DNA of 42,472 nt from an uncultured Pontibacter sp. (lineage in GTDB: Bacteria > Bacteroidota > Bacteroidia > Cytophagales > Hymenobacteraceae): NCBI RefSeq assembly GCF_947492645.1, contig NZ_CANLMZ010000011.1, forward strand, positions 1-42,472, written 5' to 3'. This document shows positions 35,296 through 42,472 of the stretch, piece after piece. Positions within the stretch are counted from its first letter, which is position 1. Every line of letters starts with the position of its first letter. The notes beneath the pieces are model-generated. The model was given only the letters and a program-made list of their open reading frames with translations, did not search any database and was not told the DNA's origin. A program made the translations under genes and the position numbers.

Positions 35296-36639
35296 TTAAC
35301 TATTTTTAAGCTCTGTTACGGCTTCGCTCATGTCCAGCACCTTTACCTCTGGCAAGGCAGCTTCTACAATGCTGCTGCCCGCGGCAGAGCGGTAGCCACC
35401 TGCGCAATGCACCACCACCGGTTTGTCAGTAGGGATCTCCTTCACGCGTTCGCGCAGCTCCGGTAAGGGAATGGTAATGGCCTTATCGAAAAACTTACCA
35501 GACTTCACTTCTGATGTGTTTCGGATGTCCACGATGGTGTAGTTATCCTTGTTTTCTTCAAAAGCAGCTCTGTCAAAATTGTCGCTTGTTTCGCCTTCCT
35601 GCTTGTCGTAAATAAAAGCACCTTTTATCAGCAGCTCATAGCCAATTTTTGCAGCCTTTGCGATCAGCTCATTTAGTTGCTCGTCGCTTTCGCCGGCCAG
35701 GTAGAAGCTTTCGTTAGGCCCTACAATAGATCCCAGCCAGGTCTCGAACTTGCCACCGTTCTGGATGTTAATGGCACCTCTGTAGTGTCCTTTCTTGAAT
35801 GTGCTTTCGCTGCGGGCATCCACTATAATGGCACCTTCTTCAGGGCTGTAGTTCTTCTCCAGTTTTGCTGCGCCCTCCACGCTTGGTTTATAGTCAGGCG
35901 CGCCCTGCTTGTTCAGGCTCACGTCGTAGCCAAAGTACTTCGGCACAAAGGGCTGATCCTCTGTCAGCACTTTCACAAACTCGTCTTCGCTCATTGGCTG
36001 CAGGGCGTAGTTGCCTTTTTTCTCGTCGCCGATGGTGCTGCTGTTGGCATCGCTCAGGCCTTTGCCACACAGCGAGCCAGCGCCGTGTGCCGGGTACACG
36101 ACCACGTCATCTGCCAGCTTCATCAGTTTCTCGCGGGTGCTGTGGTACATCTGGCGTGCCAGTTCTTCGCGCTTGGCGGTAACGTTGCCGGCGCTCTCCC
36201 GCAAGTCAGGGCGTCCGACGTCCCCGATAAACAGGGTATCGCCGGTAAACACGGCCTTGTCTTTTCCCTCATGCTCCAGCACTATGCTGATCGAGTCAGG
36301 GGAGTGGCCCGGGGTGTGCAGCGACTTGAGTTTTACTTCACCCAATTGCAGTTCTGCGCCTTCGTCAAACGCCTGGTGCGGGTAATCGGCCCCCACCAGG
36401 CTGTGCGTGTAAATGGTGGCACCGGTTTTCTGGTGTATCTCCAGGTGCGAGCTTACAAAATCTGCGTGCGGGTGCGTCTCTATTACGCCTACAATGTTGG
36501 CGTTGTGCTCTTCAGCATAGTCGTAGTATGGCTGCGGATCACGAGCCGGATCTATCAGTATTACTTCTTTTGCGCTCTCGCTTAAGACAGCATAGGCATA
36601 ATGGGCTAACCCCTTGTCTTCAAACTGCTTGATTTTCAT
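35296..36639 (-). CDS. CstB-like persulfide dioxygenase-rhodanese fusion
   Basis: The protein has 447 residues. The N-terminal metallo-beta-lactamase-fold persulfide dioxygenase has His56, His58, Asp60 and His65 in THPHADFVSSH, then HTPGHSPDS, FTGDTLFIGDVGRPDL and PAHGAGSLCG. Two rhodanese domains follow. The first lacks an active-site Cys (FYLAGESDEQL); the second has Cys412 in HCAGGYRS. This arrangement oxidises thiol persulfides to sulfite or thiosulfate, as in Staphylococcus CstB. It heads its own transcript with a Crp-type operator at 36711-36724. The sulfite produced could be exported by the TauE/SafE protein. Confidence 0.92.
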   Translation of the reverse strand: MKIKQFEDKGLAHYAYAVLSESAKEVILIDPARDPQPYYDYAEEHNANIVGVIETHPHADFVSSHLEIHQKTGATIYTHSLVGADYPHQAFDEGAELQLGEVKLKSLHTPGHSPDSISIVLEHEGKDKAVFTGDTLFIGDVGRPDLRESAGNVTAKREELARQMYHSTREKLMKLADDVVVYPAHGAGSLCGKGLSDANSSTIGDEKKGNYALQPMSEDEFVKVLTEDQPFVPKYFGYDVSLNKQGAPDYKPSVEGAAKLEKNYSPEEGAIIVDARSESTFKKGHYRGAINIQNGGKFETWLGSIVGPNESFYLAGESDEQLNELIAKAAKIGYELLIKGAFIYDKQEGETSDNFDRAAFEENKDNYTIVDIRNTSEVKSGKFFDKAITIPLPELRERVKEIPTDKPVVVHCAGGYRSAAGSSIVEAALPEVKVLDMSEAVTELKNS

Positions 36640-36680
36640 AGGTTCTCTTTATATTTTATGGTTGAATTAAATTTCTGATA

Positions 36681-36688
36681 CAAAATTA
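36681..36688 (-). promoter_or_regulatory. -7 element of the CstB-like gene
   Basis: TAATTTTG on the minus strand matches TAnnTTTG exactly and lies 22 nt from the palindrome at 36711-36724. The predicted leader is about 36 nt. Confidence 0.6.
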
Positions 36689-36710
36689 AAGTATACGCAG
36701 ACCAGGTTCA

Positions 36711-36724
36711 GTGATGTTTGTCAC
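36711..36724. promoter_or_regulatory. Crp-type operator upstream of the CstB-like gene
   Basis: GTGAT-GTTT-GTCAC has one mismatch from the perfect palindrome, and the outer ACA extends the Crp-like TCACA half-site. Confidence 0.65.
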
Positions 36725-37081
36725 ACAACCGATAATACTGCAGTAGCTTAGATATACCTGGCAGTAAAAGGCAGCTACTACTTGCCGTTGATGTAAGGCA
36801 CCCGGAAACCTTTATGAGTTACAGTCGCTGCTTTTTGTTTTCCTCCACCAGCAGGATATCGCCGCACACCAGCGCCTGACAGGTAATAATGGCAGCGAAC
36901 AATATTCCGATTCTAATTTATAGCCTGTTTTGCTGGCAGAATTATTTTCGGATAAGTTTAGAGCAGAAGTATAAAGTATAGAGGTAATCTGCGAAATTTG
37001 GGTTTCTTTATATAGTATAACCTTTATGAGGTATACTGTTACGGGACTTTCATTTCTAAATTCTAAGCTTGTTTTGATCTA

Positions 37082-38038
37082 ATGGTGGACTTTTTGTTTC
37101 TTTTGGCTGGTTTTGCTGCACTTATATTTGGTGCTGATAAACTGGTAGATGCTTCTTCGAGCCTGGCGGCGCGCCTGGGTATCCCTAACATCGTGATCGG
37201 ACTCACCATTGTGGCCTTTGGTACTTCGGCACCTGAGTTGGTTGTTAACCTTTTTGCGTCAATCAATAATAACACAGATATGGTGCTGGGCAACGTGCTG
37301 GGCAGTAATATCTTCAATGTGCTGGCAATTCTGGGTATTTCTTCTGTGCTCTATCCTTTAACGGTTAAAACAAACACCACCTGGCTGGAGATACCACTCA
37401 GCCTGCTGGCAGCCTTTGCCGTGCTTATCATTGCAAATGATGTGTACCTGGATGGTGCTGAACTGGATTTTATATCAAGGGCTGAGGGACTGCTGTTGCT
37501 TTTATTCTTTACTATTTTCCTGGTGTACAACCTGAAGGTGGCACAGGGCGGAGCAAGCGAAGAGGAAACCGAAACAAAAAATTATACTTACCTTAAGGCT
37601 ATACTTTTTATTGTTTTGGGTCTGGCAGGATTAATAATCGGGGGCAGGCTAATAGTAACAAGTGCGGTAAGTATAGCACAGATGTTTGGCTTGTCTGAAA
37701 GAGTAATTGCCCTGACAGTTGTTTCTATAGGAACATCCTTACCTGAGCTGGCAACTTCTATTGTTGCTGTTAGAAAGAGAAACGTTGATATTGCCATCGG
37801 AAACGTGGTGGGATCTAATATCTTCAACATATTCCTGATTTTAGGTGTTTCAGCGTTGGTTACCCCGCTTCAGGTTAGTGCGGCCTCGTTGGTAGATATC
37901 ATGGTGAACATTGCTGCAAGCTTGCTGCTCTTCATCTTTATTTTTACTGGCAAAGGAAGGCAGTTGGTAAGGTGGGAAGGCATTATCCTGTTTCTAATTT
38001 ATATGGCATATTTGTACGTGCTGATAACGCAGGGATAA
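37082..38038 (+). CDS. Calcium/sodium antiporter, CaCA family
   Basis: This 318-residue YrbG-type exchanger has ten or so helices. The two alpha repeats are visible: VAFGTSAPELVVNLFAS with GNVLGSNIFN in the first half and VSIGTSLPELATSIVA with GNVVGSNIFN in the second. The conserved acidic residues of both repeats line the ion site. It is followed by a strong terminator and is transcribed alone. Confidence 0.94.
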   Translation: MVDFLFLLAGFAALIFGADKLVDASSSLAARLGIPNIVIGLTIVAFGTSAPELVVNLFASINNNTDMVLGNVLGSNIFNVLAILGISSVLYPLTVKTNTTWLEIPLSLLAAFAVLIIANDVYLDGAELDFISRAEGLLLLLFFTIFLVYNLKVAQGGASEEETETKNYTYLKAILFIVLGLAGLIIGGRLIVTSAVSIAQMFGLSERVIALTVVSIGTSLPELATSIVAVRKRNVDIAIGNVVGSNIFNIFLILGVSALVTPLQVSAASLVDIMVNIAASLLLFIFIFTGKGRQLVRWEGIILFLIYMAYLYVLITQG

Positions 38039-38074
38039 AGTTAGAGTGCAGTCGTTTTAAGTATACCCTAAAGC

Positions 38075-38102
38075 AAAAGCCCCTCAATTACGAGGGGCTT
38101 TT
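38075..38102 (+). terminator. Rho-independent terminator after the exchanger
   Basis: An 11-bp stem (AAAAGCCCCTC with GAGGGGCTTTT) has a 6-nt loop and is followed by GTTTT. A-rich flanks mean it could also serve the convergent gene at 38155. Confidence 0.9.
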
Positions 38103-38154
38103 GTTTTAGGCTTCCAAGTATAAATTTATACGTATGAGCTGTGTCTATTTACTT

Positions 38155-39291
38155 CTACCTAAAAAAGAAGTTTAGTAGTTCCTCTTGCATGGCAGGGTTA
38201 ATGGCCACCGCAAGTATCACAGAAATAACCAGGCCAATGGTAACTGAAAGAACATCTTTGCCAATTAGCTTGAATGTTTTTCTGAAGTCTTTTGCACTAT
38301 CCTGTGCCCGTATGCGCATGCCAAGCTCACGGCCAGCCAGCAAGCCCACGAATACCCAGGTAGTGCTCATCGGCAGGTTGTTTACTTCCTTAAAGTAGTA
38401 AAGTATGAGTGCATATACCAGGTCGATGATGGTGGCGCTACGCACGTCGCGCACGTCCGACTTCTCGTTAATGATGTGTTGTATCTTGTCGCCCTTCATA
38501 TAAAAAAGCATTCCCAAGCCTAGAAAGATGAAGCCCGCGAAGGCCGTGAATTCTATCCCGTTGAGCTGACGCGGCAGGTACACAGCGATGTTAGCCAAAT
38601 CCTGCACCAGCCAGATATACCACAGAAAGCCGCTTATCAGCCACTGAGCCACCGTCCACAGGAAGTGTGCTTCTCCTTTGATAAAGCGCTTGATCACTTT
38701 AGACAGTAACAGGTAAATGAGCAGGGCTGAGACAAAGGCTAGCCCATATCCTGCCAGGCTCTTGTTGACCATACTAACTACGGTAGCGCCTGTGGCCGTA
38801 AAAACACTTAACAGCATAAAAGTTGTGGAAACCGGCACCCGAAACCTGGTAAGGAGCAGCAGCACAATGGGAGAGGCCAACTGCAGGTACACAAAGCTTT
38901 CCGGTGCTTTCTCCAGGCCTGGTGTGGCGAGGCGTTGGTAAGTTACATCTCCGTCAAAGACAAACCAGCTGAAGGATACGGTGCCTAGAAAGATAAGGCC
39001 CATGAAAAGCCATTGCCAGTACCATTTTTTGTCCTCGTTGGAGACGATGAACGTGCCGATAGTCTGGATGCTGTCGTTAGCGATAGCAGAGTATCCTGCA
39101 AAGGCGAAGCCCACCCACATGGCAATGTTAGGGTATGGGTACACGACACCCGCCATGATGAGGGAGAAGGCGATGAAGTATAGGAACTTTTTCTCCTTCT
39201 GGAAGATCAGATCGAGCTGGCTGTAGCGCTTCCTGAATTTATAAGGCTGAATAGGCGCCAGGTGTTTGCCGGACTTCTTAGATTTAGGCAT
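38155..39291 (-). CDS. Integral membrane protein, diverged PiT-like transporter
   Basis: This 378-residue protein has about ten membrane helices. Two halves echo the inverted repeats of PiT phosphate permeases. The first has AIANDSIQTIGTFIVS (Asn72, Asp73) and later VPVSTTFMLLSV; the second has DVRSATIIDLVYALILYY and LPMSTTWVFVGLLAGRELG. PiT proteins carry GANDxxN and VSTTH motifs at these places, so the substrate is probably an anion, but the match is too weak to name phosphate. No PhoU-like partner is present. The basic N-terminus is cytosolic. Confidence 0.7.
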   Translation of the reverse strand: MPKSKKSGKHLAPIQPYKFRKRYSQLDLIFQKEKKFLYFIAFSLIMAGVVYPYPNIAMWVGFAFAGYSAIANDSIQTIGTFIVSNEDKKWYWQWLFMGLIFLGTVSFSWFVFDGDVTYQRLATPGLEKAPESFVYLQLASPIVLLLLTRFRVPVSTTFMLLSVFTATGATVVSMVNKSLAGYGLAFVSALLIYLLLSKVIKRFIKGEAHFLWTVAQWLISGFLWYIWLVQDLANIAVYLPRQLNGIEFTAFAGFIFLGLGMLFYMKGDKIQHIINEKSDVRDVRSATIIDLVYALILYYFKEVNNLPMSTTWVFVGLLAGRELGMRIRAQDSAKDFRKTFKLIGKDVLSVTIGLVISVILAVAINPAMQEELLNFFFR

Positions 39292-40035
39292 TCTGTTTAA
39301 ATTAGATCTTTAAAAATTTTGCAAATGTGGTGAAAATGCCAAACACTACATTTAATCCAATATTAATTTATTGTTAACTTATTAATGATTATTAATTTCG
39401 GTTTGTAAGTGCGTGGTAATAATTGAGTTAAAGGTTATTTACTCCTTTTGTGAATTCCCATTTCATCTGAGATCGATTAGCAGCCGGGTCTGAGCTTAAT
39501 AAGCTATGAGAGTGTCTTGCTTTAGGATGCACCTGCTCATTACCGACATGTGATTTGTTATAATTTACTCCATATCCAGCCAATCTTTAAATTCTGAGGC
39601 CTTACTGCTACTGAGATGATAACTTCTTTCTCTGTGGCAGGCTGTAGCAGCAGCGATAGTCTGTCTTCGTCATCCTTCTCCAAATGCATGATCTGCTTTC
39701 AAACCTTTTGCAGAATCAATGAAGGTCCATTCTGTAGTTGATGTGAAGTAACAAAACGGTAGGGGAGGTTTAAATAACAAAAACGACACTCCATTTTAAG
39801 TGGATCAGCATTTTTGTAGTAGTAGGCCAAAGGATGGAATTATCAAATCTCATTCATAGGGGCTCGGAGAATCCAGCTTCGTATCTGCAAGTGGGAGAGT
39901 GGCTCATTTGTATGCACTTGGGGACATTAATCATATTGTGCTTAACAAGAGCTCTTTCTGGAAAGAGTGCTATTTAGAAGCTATAATGGTAATATCAATG
40001 GATGAGCAGATGTAAGGCTTTTAACAGCAAAGTTG
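39292..40035. other. Intergenic stretch with a repeat copy
   Basis: No gene is supported. It contains one copy of the approximately 66-bp repeat (39787-39853) and a small hairpin at 39950-39971 (AGCTCTTTC with GAAAGAGTGCT). Confidence 0.5.
39787..39853. repeat. Dispersed repeat, copy 1
   Basis: This 67-bp unit begins CACTCCATT and ends with a 32-bp part (39822-39853) that matches copy 2 at 28 of 32 positions. The first part has hairpin potential. It could be a remnant of a mobile element end or a duplicated regulatory region. Confidence 0.6.
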
Positions 40036-40677
40036 CTACGGCTTGAGGTTTGTTTTATTTACAATGGCCCTAATTTGATTGTCAAGCTTGAAGGCGCTCT
40101 GTTGCAGCATAGAAATAAGCACATGAGCTTTGTGGTTTTTATCAATCGTTTTTTCTAACATAGGAATGATGCCCAGAATGTTGGCTAATGGGGCTCGAAC
40201 CAAGTGGGACTGATCGAAGGACACTTCCTGCAAAGCCTTGGTCTTAACTTTACTTTCTTCTTCTGCCTTGTTTCTTTTAGATAGAAGCTCCTTCTCATAC
40301 TTCTGTCGATCATCTACTTTGAAAATAACTGCGTTGATTAGCTGGCCTTCGCCCACTATGTCATCAACCGCCACTCCGTTAAATAAGCAGGAAAAAGCTC
40401 CTTTTGAAGTCTGAATGCTTAAGCTGATCTCCCTTGCTTCTCGGTGCATCTTCAGGATAGGCTGCACGAAAAGCTCATAATACATTACGCCGGCTTTATC
40501 TAAGAGGTCCGTCATCTTTTTAGCTACTATTTCTTCCTCACCGACACCAAGCCATTTCAACAAAGTCTGGTTTACATATATGATGGGGCCATTCATCCTA
40601 AAAATCAGTAGGCCGCAGGGAGCAGTATCATACAAACGTTTAAAATCCATGTGGTTGTCTTCTGTTTCTTTTTCCAT
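40036..40677 (-). CDS. PAS-domain protein with HisKA-like segment but no kinase domain
   Basis: This 213-residue protein has a PAS domain at about residues 10-125 (LYDTAPCGLLIFRMNGPIIY). A coiled coil follows, then a dimerisation/phosphoacceptor-like helix SHLVRAPLANILG. It stops at the point where a histidine kinase would continue into HATPase_c, so it is not a full kinase. The ATG at 40677 was chosen because it falls 5 bp after the RsbQ-like gene. The pairing mirrors RsbQ with the PAS protein RsbP, so the hydrolase probably feeds this sensor. There is no PP2C domain here. Confidence 0.8.
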   Translation of the reverse strand: MEKETEDNHMDFKRLYDTAPCGLLIFRMNGPIIYVNQTLLKWLGVGEEEIVAKKMTDLLDKAGVMYYELFVQPILKMHREAREISLSIQTSKGAFSCLFNGVAVDDIVGEGQLINAVIFKVDDRQKYEKELLSKRNKAEEESKVKTKALQEVSFDQSHLVRAPLANILGIIPMLEKTIDKNHKAHVLISMLQQSAFKLDNQIRAIVNKTNLKP

Positions 40678-40682
40678 AGCTG

Positions 40683-41486
40683 TTATGCTTCGAAATTGAT
40701 ATAGGCATTTATAGCTGCAATAACTTCTTCCGGAGCACTCAAATGAGGACAATGGCCGGTAGCTTTTAAAAGCTTCAACGTATTCCCTTTCGCTTTCTTT
40801 TCCAGGTAATAACCTACTTCTAAAGGAGCTAGAATATCCTCAGAGCATTGTAAAGTAAGGCTCTCGGTTAGGAGTCTCTCCAAGTCATCCCTAGAATCGG
40901 AAAGGAAGGTTACGCGGGCGAATTCCTTAGCGATATCCGGGTCAGTAGCACAAAAGTTTTCAACTAGTTCTTCTCCTAGAGCCGGTCTGTCCGGGTTCCC
41001 CATCACCTGCGGCGCTAAAAAGCTAGACCATCCCAGGTAATTACTGTCCATCAACTCTAGCAGATTGGCCAGGTCTTCTTTATCCAAACCGCCGATGTAT
41101 TCCTCATCATTTATATAACATGGGGAAGGAGATACAAAAATCAATTTACTGAAATAAGAAGGTTGTGCTATTGCTGCTTTCACTCCTATCATGCTGCTTA
41201 CAGAATGCCCAATATAAAGCACATTTTTAATGTTTAAGGTCTCTAATATCTCTAGAACGTCTTTTGTGTATCCATCCAGAGAGCTGTATTTGACAGGATC
41301 GTAAGCATTTAAGTCGGATTGCCCTGCCCCCACAAAATCAAAAAGAATTAGTTTGAACTTGCTCTGATATGCGGAGACCAAATGCCGCCATACATTTTGG
41401 CTGCATCCAAATCCATGGGCAAAAATAATAGCTTGATCTCCTTCGCCGATTACGCGAACATTATTACGTTTGATAACGTCTGTCAT
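40683..41486 (-). CDS. RsbQ-like alpha/beta hydrolase
   Basis: The protein has 267 residues, the usual RsbQ/KAI2 length. The catalytic triad is visible as Ser95 in GHSVSSMIG, Asp217 in LQCSEDILAP and His245 in TGHCPHLS, each in segments close to Bacillus RsbQ. RsbQ is a small hydrolase needed for energy-stress signalling through its PAS partner. The adjacent PAS gene supports the same role. The ligand is unknown. Confidence 0.92.
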   Translation of the reverse strand: MTDVIKRNNVRVIGEGDQAIIFAHGFGCSQNVWRHLVSAYQSKFKLILFDFVGAGQSDLNAYDPVKYSSLDGYTKDVLEILETLNIKNVLYIGHSVSSMIGVKAAIAQPSYFSKLIFVSPSPCYINDEEYIGGLDKEDLANLLELMDSNYLGWSSFLAPQVMGNPDRPALGEELVENFCATDPDIAKEFARVTFLSDSRDDLERLLTESLTLQCSEDILAPLEVGYYLEKKAKGNTLKLLKATGHCPHLSAPEEVIAAINAYINFEA

Positions 41487-41955
41487 TCCAGAATAAGGTT
41501 AAAAGTGGTAATCGGGGGAGCCAGGATATATTGGATTTTGCATATGTGTTGCGGCTCTAGCTTTGGAGAAGCCCCTCGATATAAAACAGTCGCTGCCCCT
41601 TCTGTTGAGGGCTTAGTGTTATGACACAAATGTAATACTTAAAGTTGCGTGTTACAATTGTTTAGGATAATATCTAGGAACAGAAACAAAATCTAACCCT
41701 TAAGCTTTTTCTCAAAGTTCTTTTAGAGGGGCATAGATAAAGTAAACTGTTATATGCAGAGGAGCTAGTTACGCGCCCAGTCAGTTGGACTATATTGAGA
41801 GTAAAGAACAAGACCATTAAAATATTTATTGTAGATGGAGGTAGTGGCTTATGATCATAAAGGTCTAAGCTAAAGAGCACGCTCTGTAACTTAGACCTTT
41901 ACGAGCTGTCTTTCTTATTTCTATATTGAAAATTATCGGAATATTTTTGGTCGAT
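41487..41955. other. Intergenic stretch with a terminator-like hairpin
   Basis: No gene is supported. GTGT-TATG-ACAC at 41616-41627 is a small palindrome near the promoter side of the RsbQ-like gene, and a hairpin lies at 41858-41901. Confidence 0.45.
41858..41901. terminator. Terminator-like hairpin
   Basis: A 12-bp perfect stem (TAAAGGTCTAAG with CTTAGACCTTTA) encloses a 20-nt loop that can itself pair through AGAGC. It lies about 55 bp beyond the nuclease pseudogene on the minus strand. Confidence 0.6.
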
Positions 41956-42342
41956 TTAGCTTACTCTTTCGTGCAAATAAAGCTTCAACAAAATCGTAAT
42001 GTGATCGGACCCGAACTTAGGTAGCCGCTCCATGTCTATGACCTGAAACTCTTTGGGCACATACACATGATCCCAGCGGAGTAGTATATTTTGTGCGCCT
42101 AAGGAAATGTAAAGCCAACGGCCCACGCGCACATGACAAGGCTGATTTTTTGTGTTGAATAAACAAGAAGCGTGAGACCACGCCACATCGTTAAAATCAC
42201 CGGCTACCACAGTAGGCTTTTGCGTCCGGCTGACCATCTTACCAACTTTAGTCTTATTATTTGTACTGCAACTCCTGAATGCGTAGAAATTTCGATAAGG
42301 CTGGCCGAGGGGGAGATTATAGACACAAGAAAGCCACTCCAT
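41956..42342 (-). pseudogene. 5'-truncated endonuclease/exonuclease/phosphatase-family gene
   Basis: The frame encodes the C-terminal half of an EEP-fold phosphodiesterase/nuclease. Recognisable are PTVVAGDFNDVAWS (the DFND metal-site motif) and the final KFGSDHITIL (SDH catalytic motif). The expected PLDHVF-type segment reads LLRWDHVYVP. A full-length member should have some 200 residues more at its N-terminus. Here the first residues come from DNA that includes the start of repeat copy 2, so the true 5' part is lost and the frame is probably not functional. Confidence 0.7.
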
Positions 42343-42400
42343 TGATATGAAGCGGCTTTTTGGTTTCAGTAGACCAAAGGATGAAATTATCGAACCTCAT
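42335..42400. repeat. Dispersed repeat, copy 2
   Basis: This 66-bp unit is homologous to 39787-39853. The first part forms an imperfect hairpin with arms AGCCACT and AGCGGCT, followed by a T-run. The last 32 bp (42369-42400) match copy 1 at 28 positions. It starts within the first codons of the truncated nuclease gene, marking the rearrangement point. Confidence 0.6.
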
Positions 42401-42472
42401 ATCTTTACAAAGACCTACTAGAATACAATTCGTATTTAAAAAGCCTGCTGCCGGAAGGTAACTGGAATCGAA
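42401..42472. other. Window end
   Basis: No feature is supported in the last 72 bases. Confidence 0.3.

Larger units (their letters stand above)
36640..37081. other. Divergent intergenic stretch
   Basis: No gene is seen. It contains the CstB-like promoter and operator and, on the plus strand, presumably the exchanger promoter near 37010-37035. Confidence 0.45.

Noticed and set aside
35677..36585. 302-residue open frame antisense to the CstB-like gene
   Set aside because: It lies wholly opposite a gene with clear catalytic motifs, has no domain of its own, and is explained by the codon bias of the real gene.
42440..42472. GGAATCGAA at the window end, resembling the T-arm of a minus-strand tRNA
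   Set aside because: The rest of the possible tRNA lies outside the window and the visible acceptor side does not pair in a recognisable way.
1..42472. CRISPR arrays, rRNA genes, intact insertion sequences or prophage genes
   Set aside because: No regularly spaced repeats, ribosomal RNA segments, transposases or phage structural genes were seen on either strand.

Overview
The window reads as a chromosome segment of a Bacteroidota member, probably of the Cytophagales (Hymenobacter/Pontibacter type). Four things point there: promoters of the TTTG/TAnnTTTG kind, few Shine-Dalgarno sequences, Bacteroidota-type families (DUF5686, DUF4833, serine palmitoyltransferase, an ABC permease fused to an M1 peptidase), and lipid-gene order. 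This is judged by eye without a database search.

Layout. 1-5382: the 3' end of a truncated gene (possibly OmpA-like), a small lipoprotein, a solitary MreB, a YpfJ-type zinc metallopeptidase and a secreted alpha/beta hydrolase. 5751-18521: a TetR regulator followed by a long co-directional operon ending at a strong terminator. It encodes serine palmitoyltransferase, a GNAT-like acyltransferase (candidate ceramide synthase), an NAD-dependent reductase (candidate ceramide reductase), inositol-3-phosphate synthase, a PgpA-type phosphatase, GtrA, a DUF5686 outer-membrane protein, a CDP-alcohol phosphatidyltransferase, DUF4833, a fatty-acid-hydroxylase-like enzyme, an AUR1-like PAP2 protein and a HAD phosphatase. 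Together these could make a hydroxylated inositol phosphorylceramide, a eukaryote-like lipid, from one transcript. Two matching 25-bp inverted repeats, at the tetR promoter and at the operon promoter, look like TetR operators.

18697-29802: an MscS channel, a LytS/LytTR two-component pair divergent from an ABC ATPase plus a permease-M1-aminopeptidase fusion, a GlcG-like protein, small hypothetical proteins and a cold-shock protein. 30067-36639 (minus strand): a TlpA thioredoxin, then a sulfur (thiosulfate/persulfide) cluster of two YeeE-type transporters, a rhodanese, a TauE/SafE exporter, a Crp/Fnr regulator, a DUF2892 protein and a CstB-like persulfide dioxygenase-rhodanese. Three of its promoters carry a palindrome of the form GTGAC-N4-GTCAC (one copy has a mismatch) exactly 22 nt upstream of the -7 element, which suggests activation by the Crp/Fnr protein encoded there.

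37082-42472: a Ca2+/Na+ exchanger, a diverged PiT-like membrane protein, an RsbQ-like hydrolase paired with a PAS protein lacking a kinase domain, and a 5'-truncated nuclease-family pseudogene. A roughly 66-bp repeat found at two places borders this less conserved end. I saw no rRNA, tRNA, CRISPR array or intact insertion sequence.
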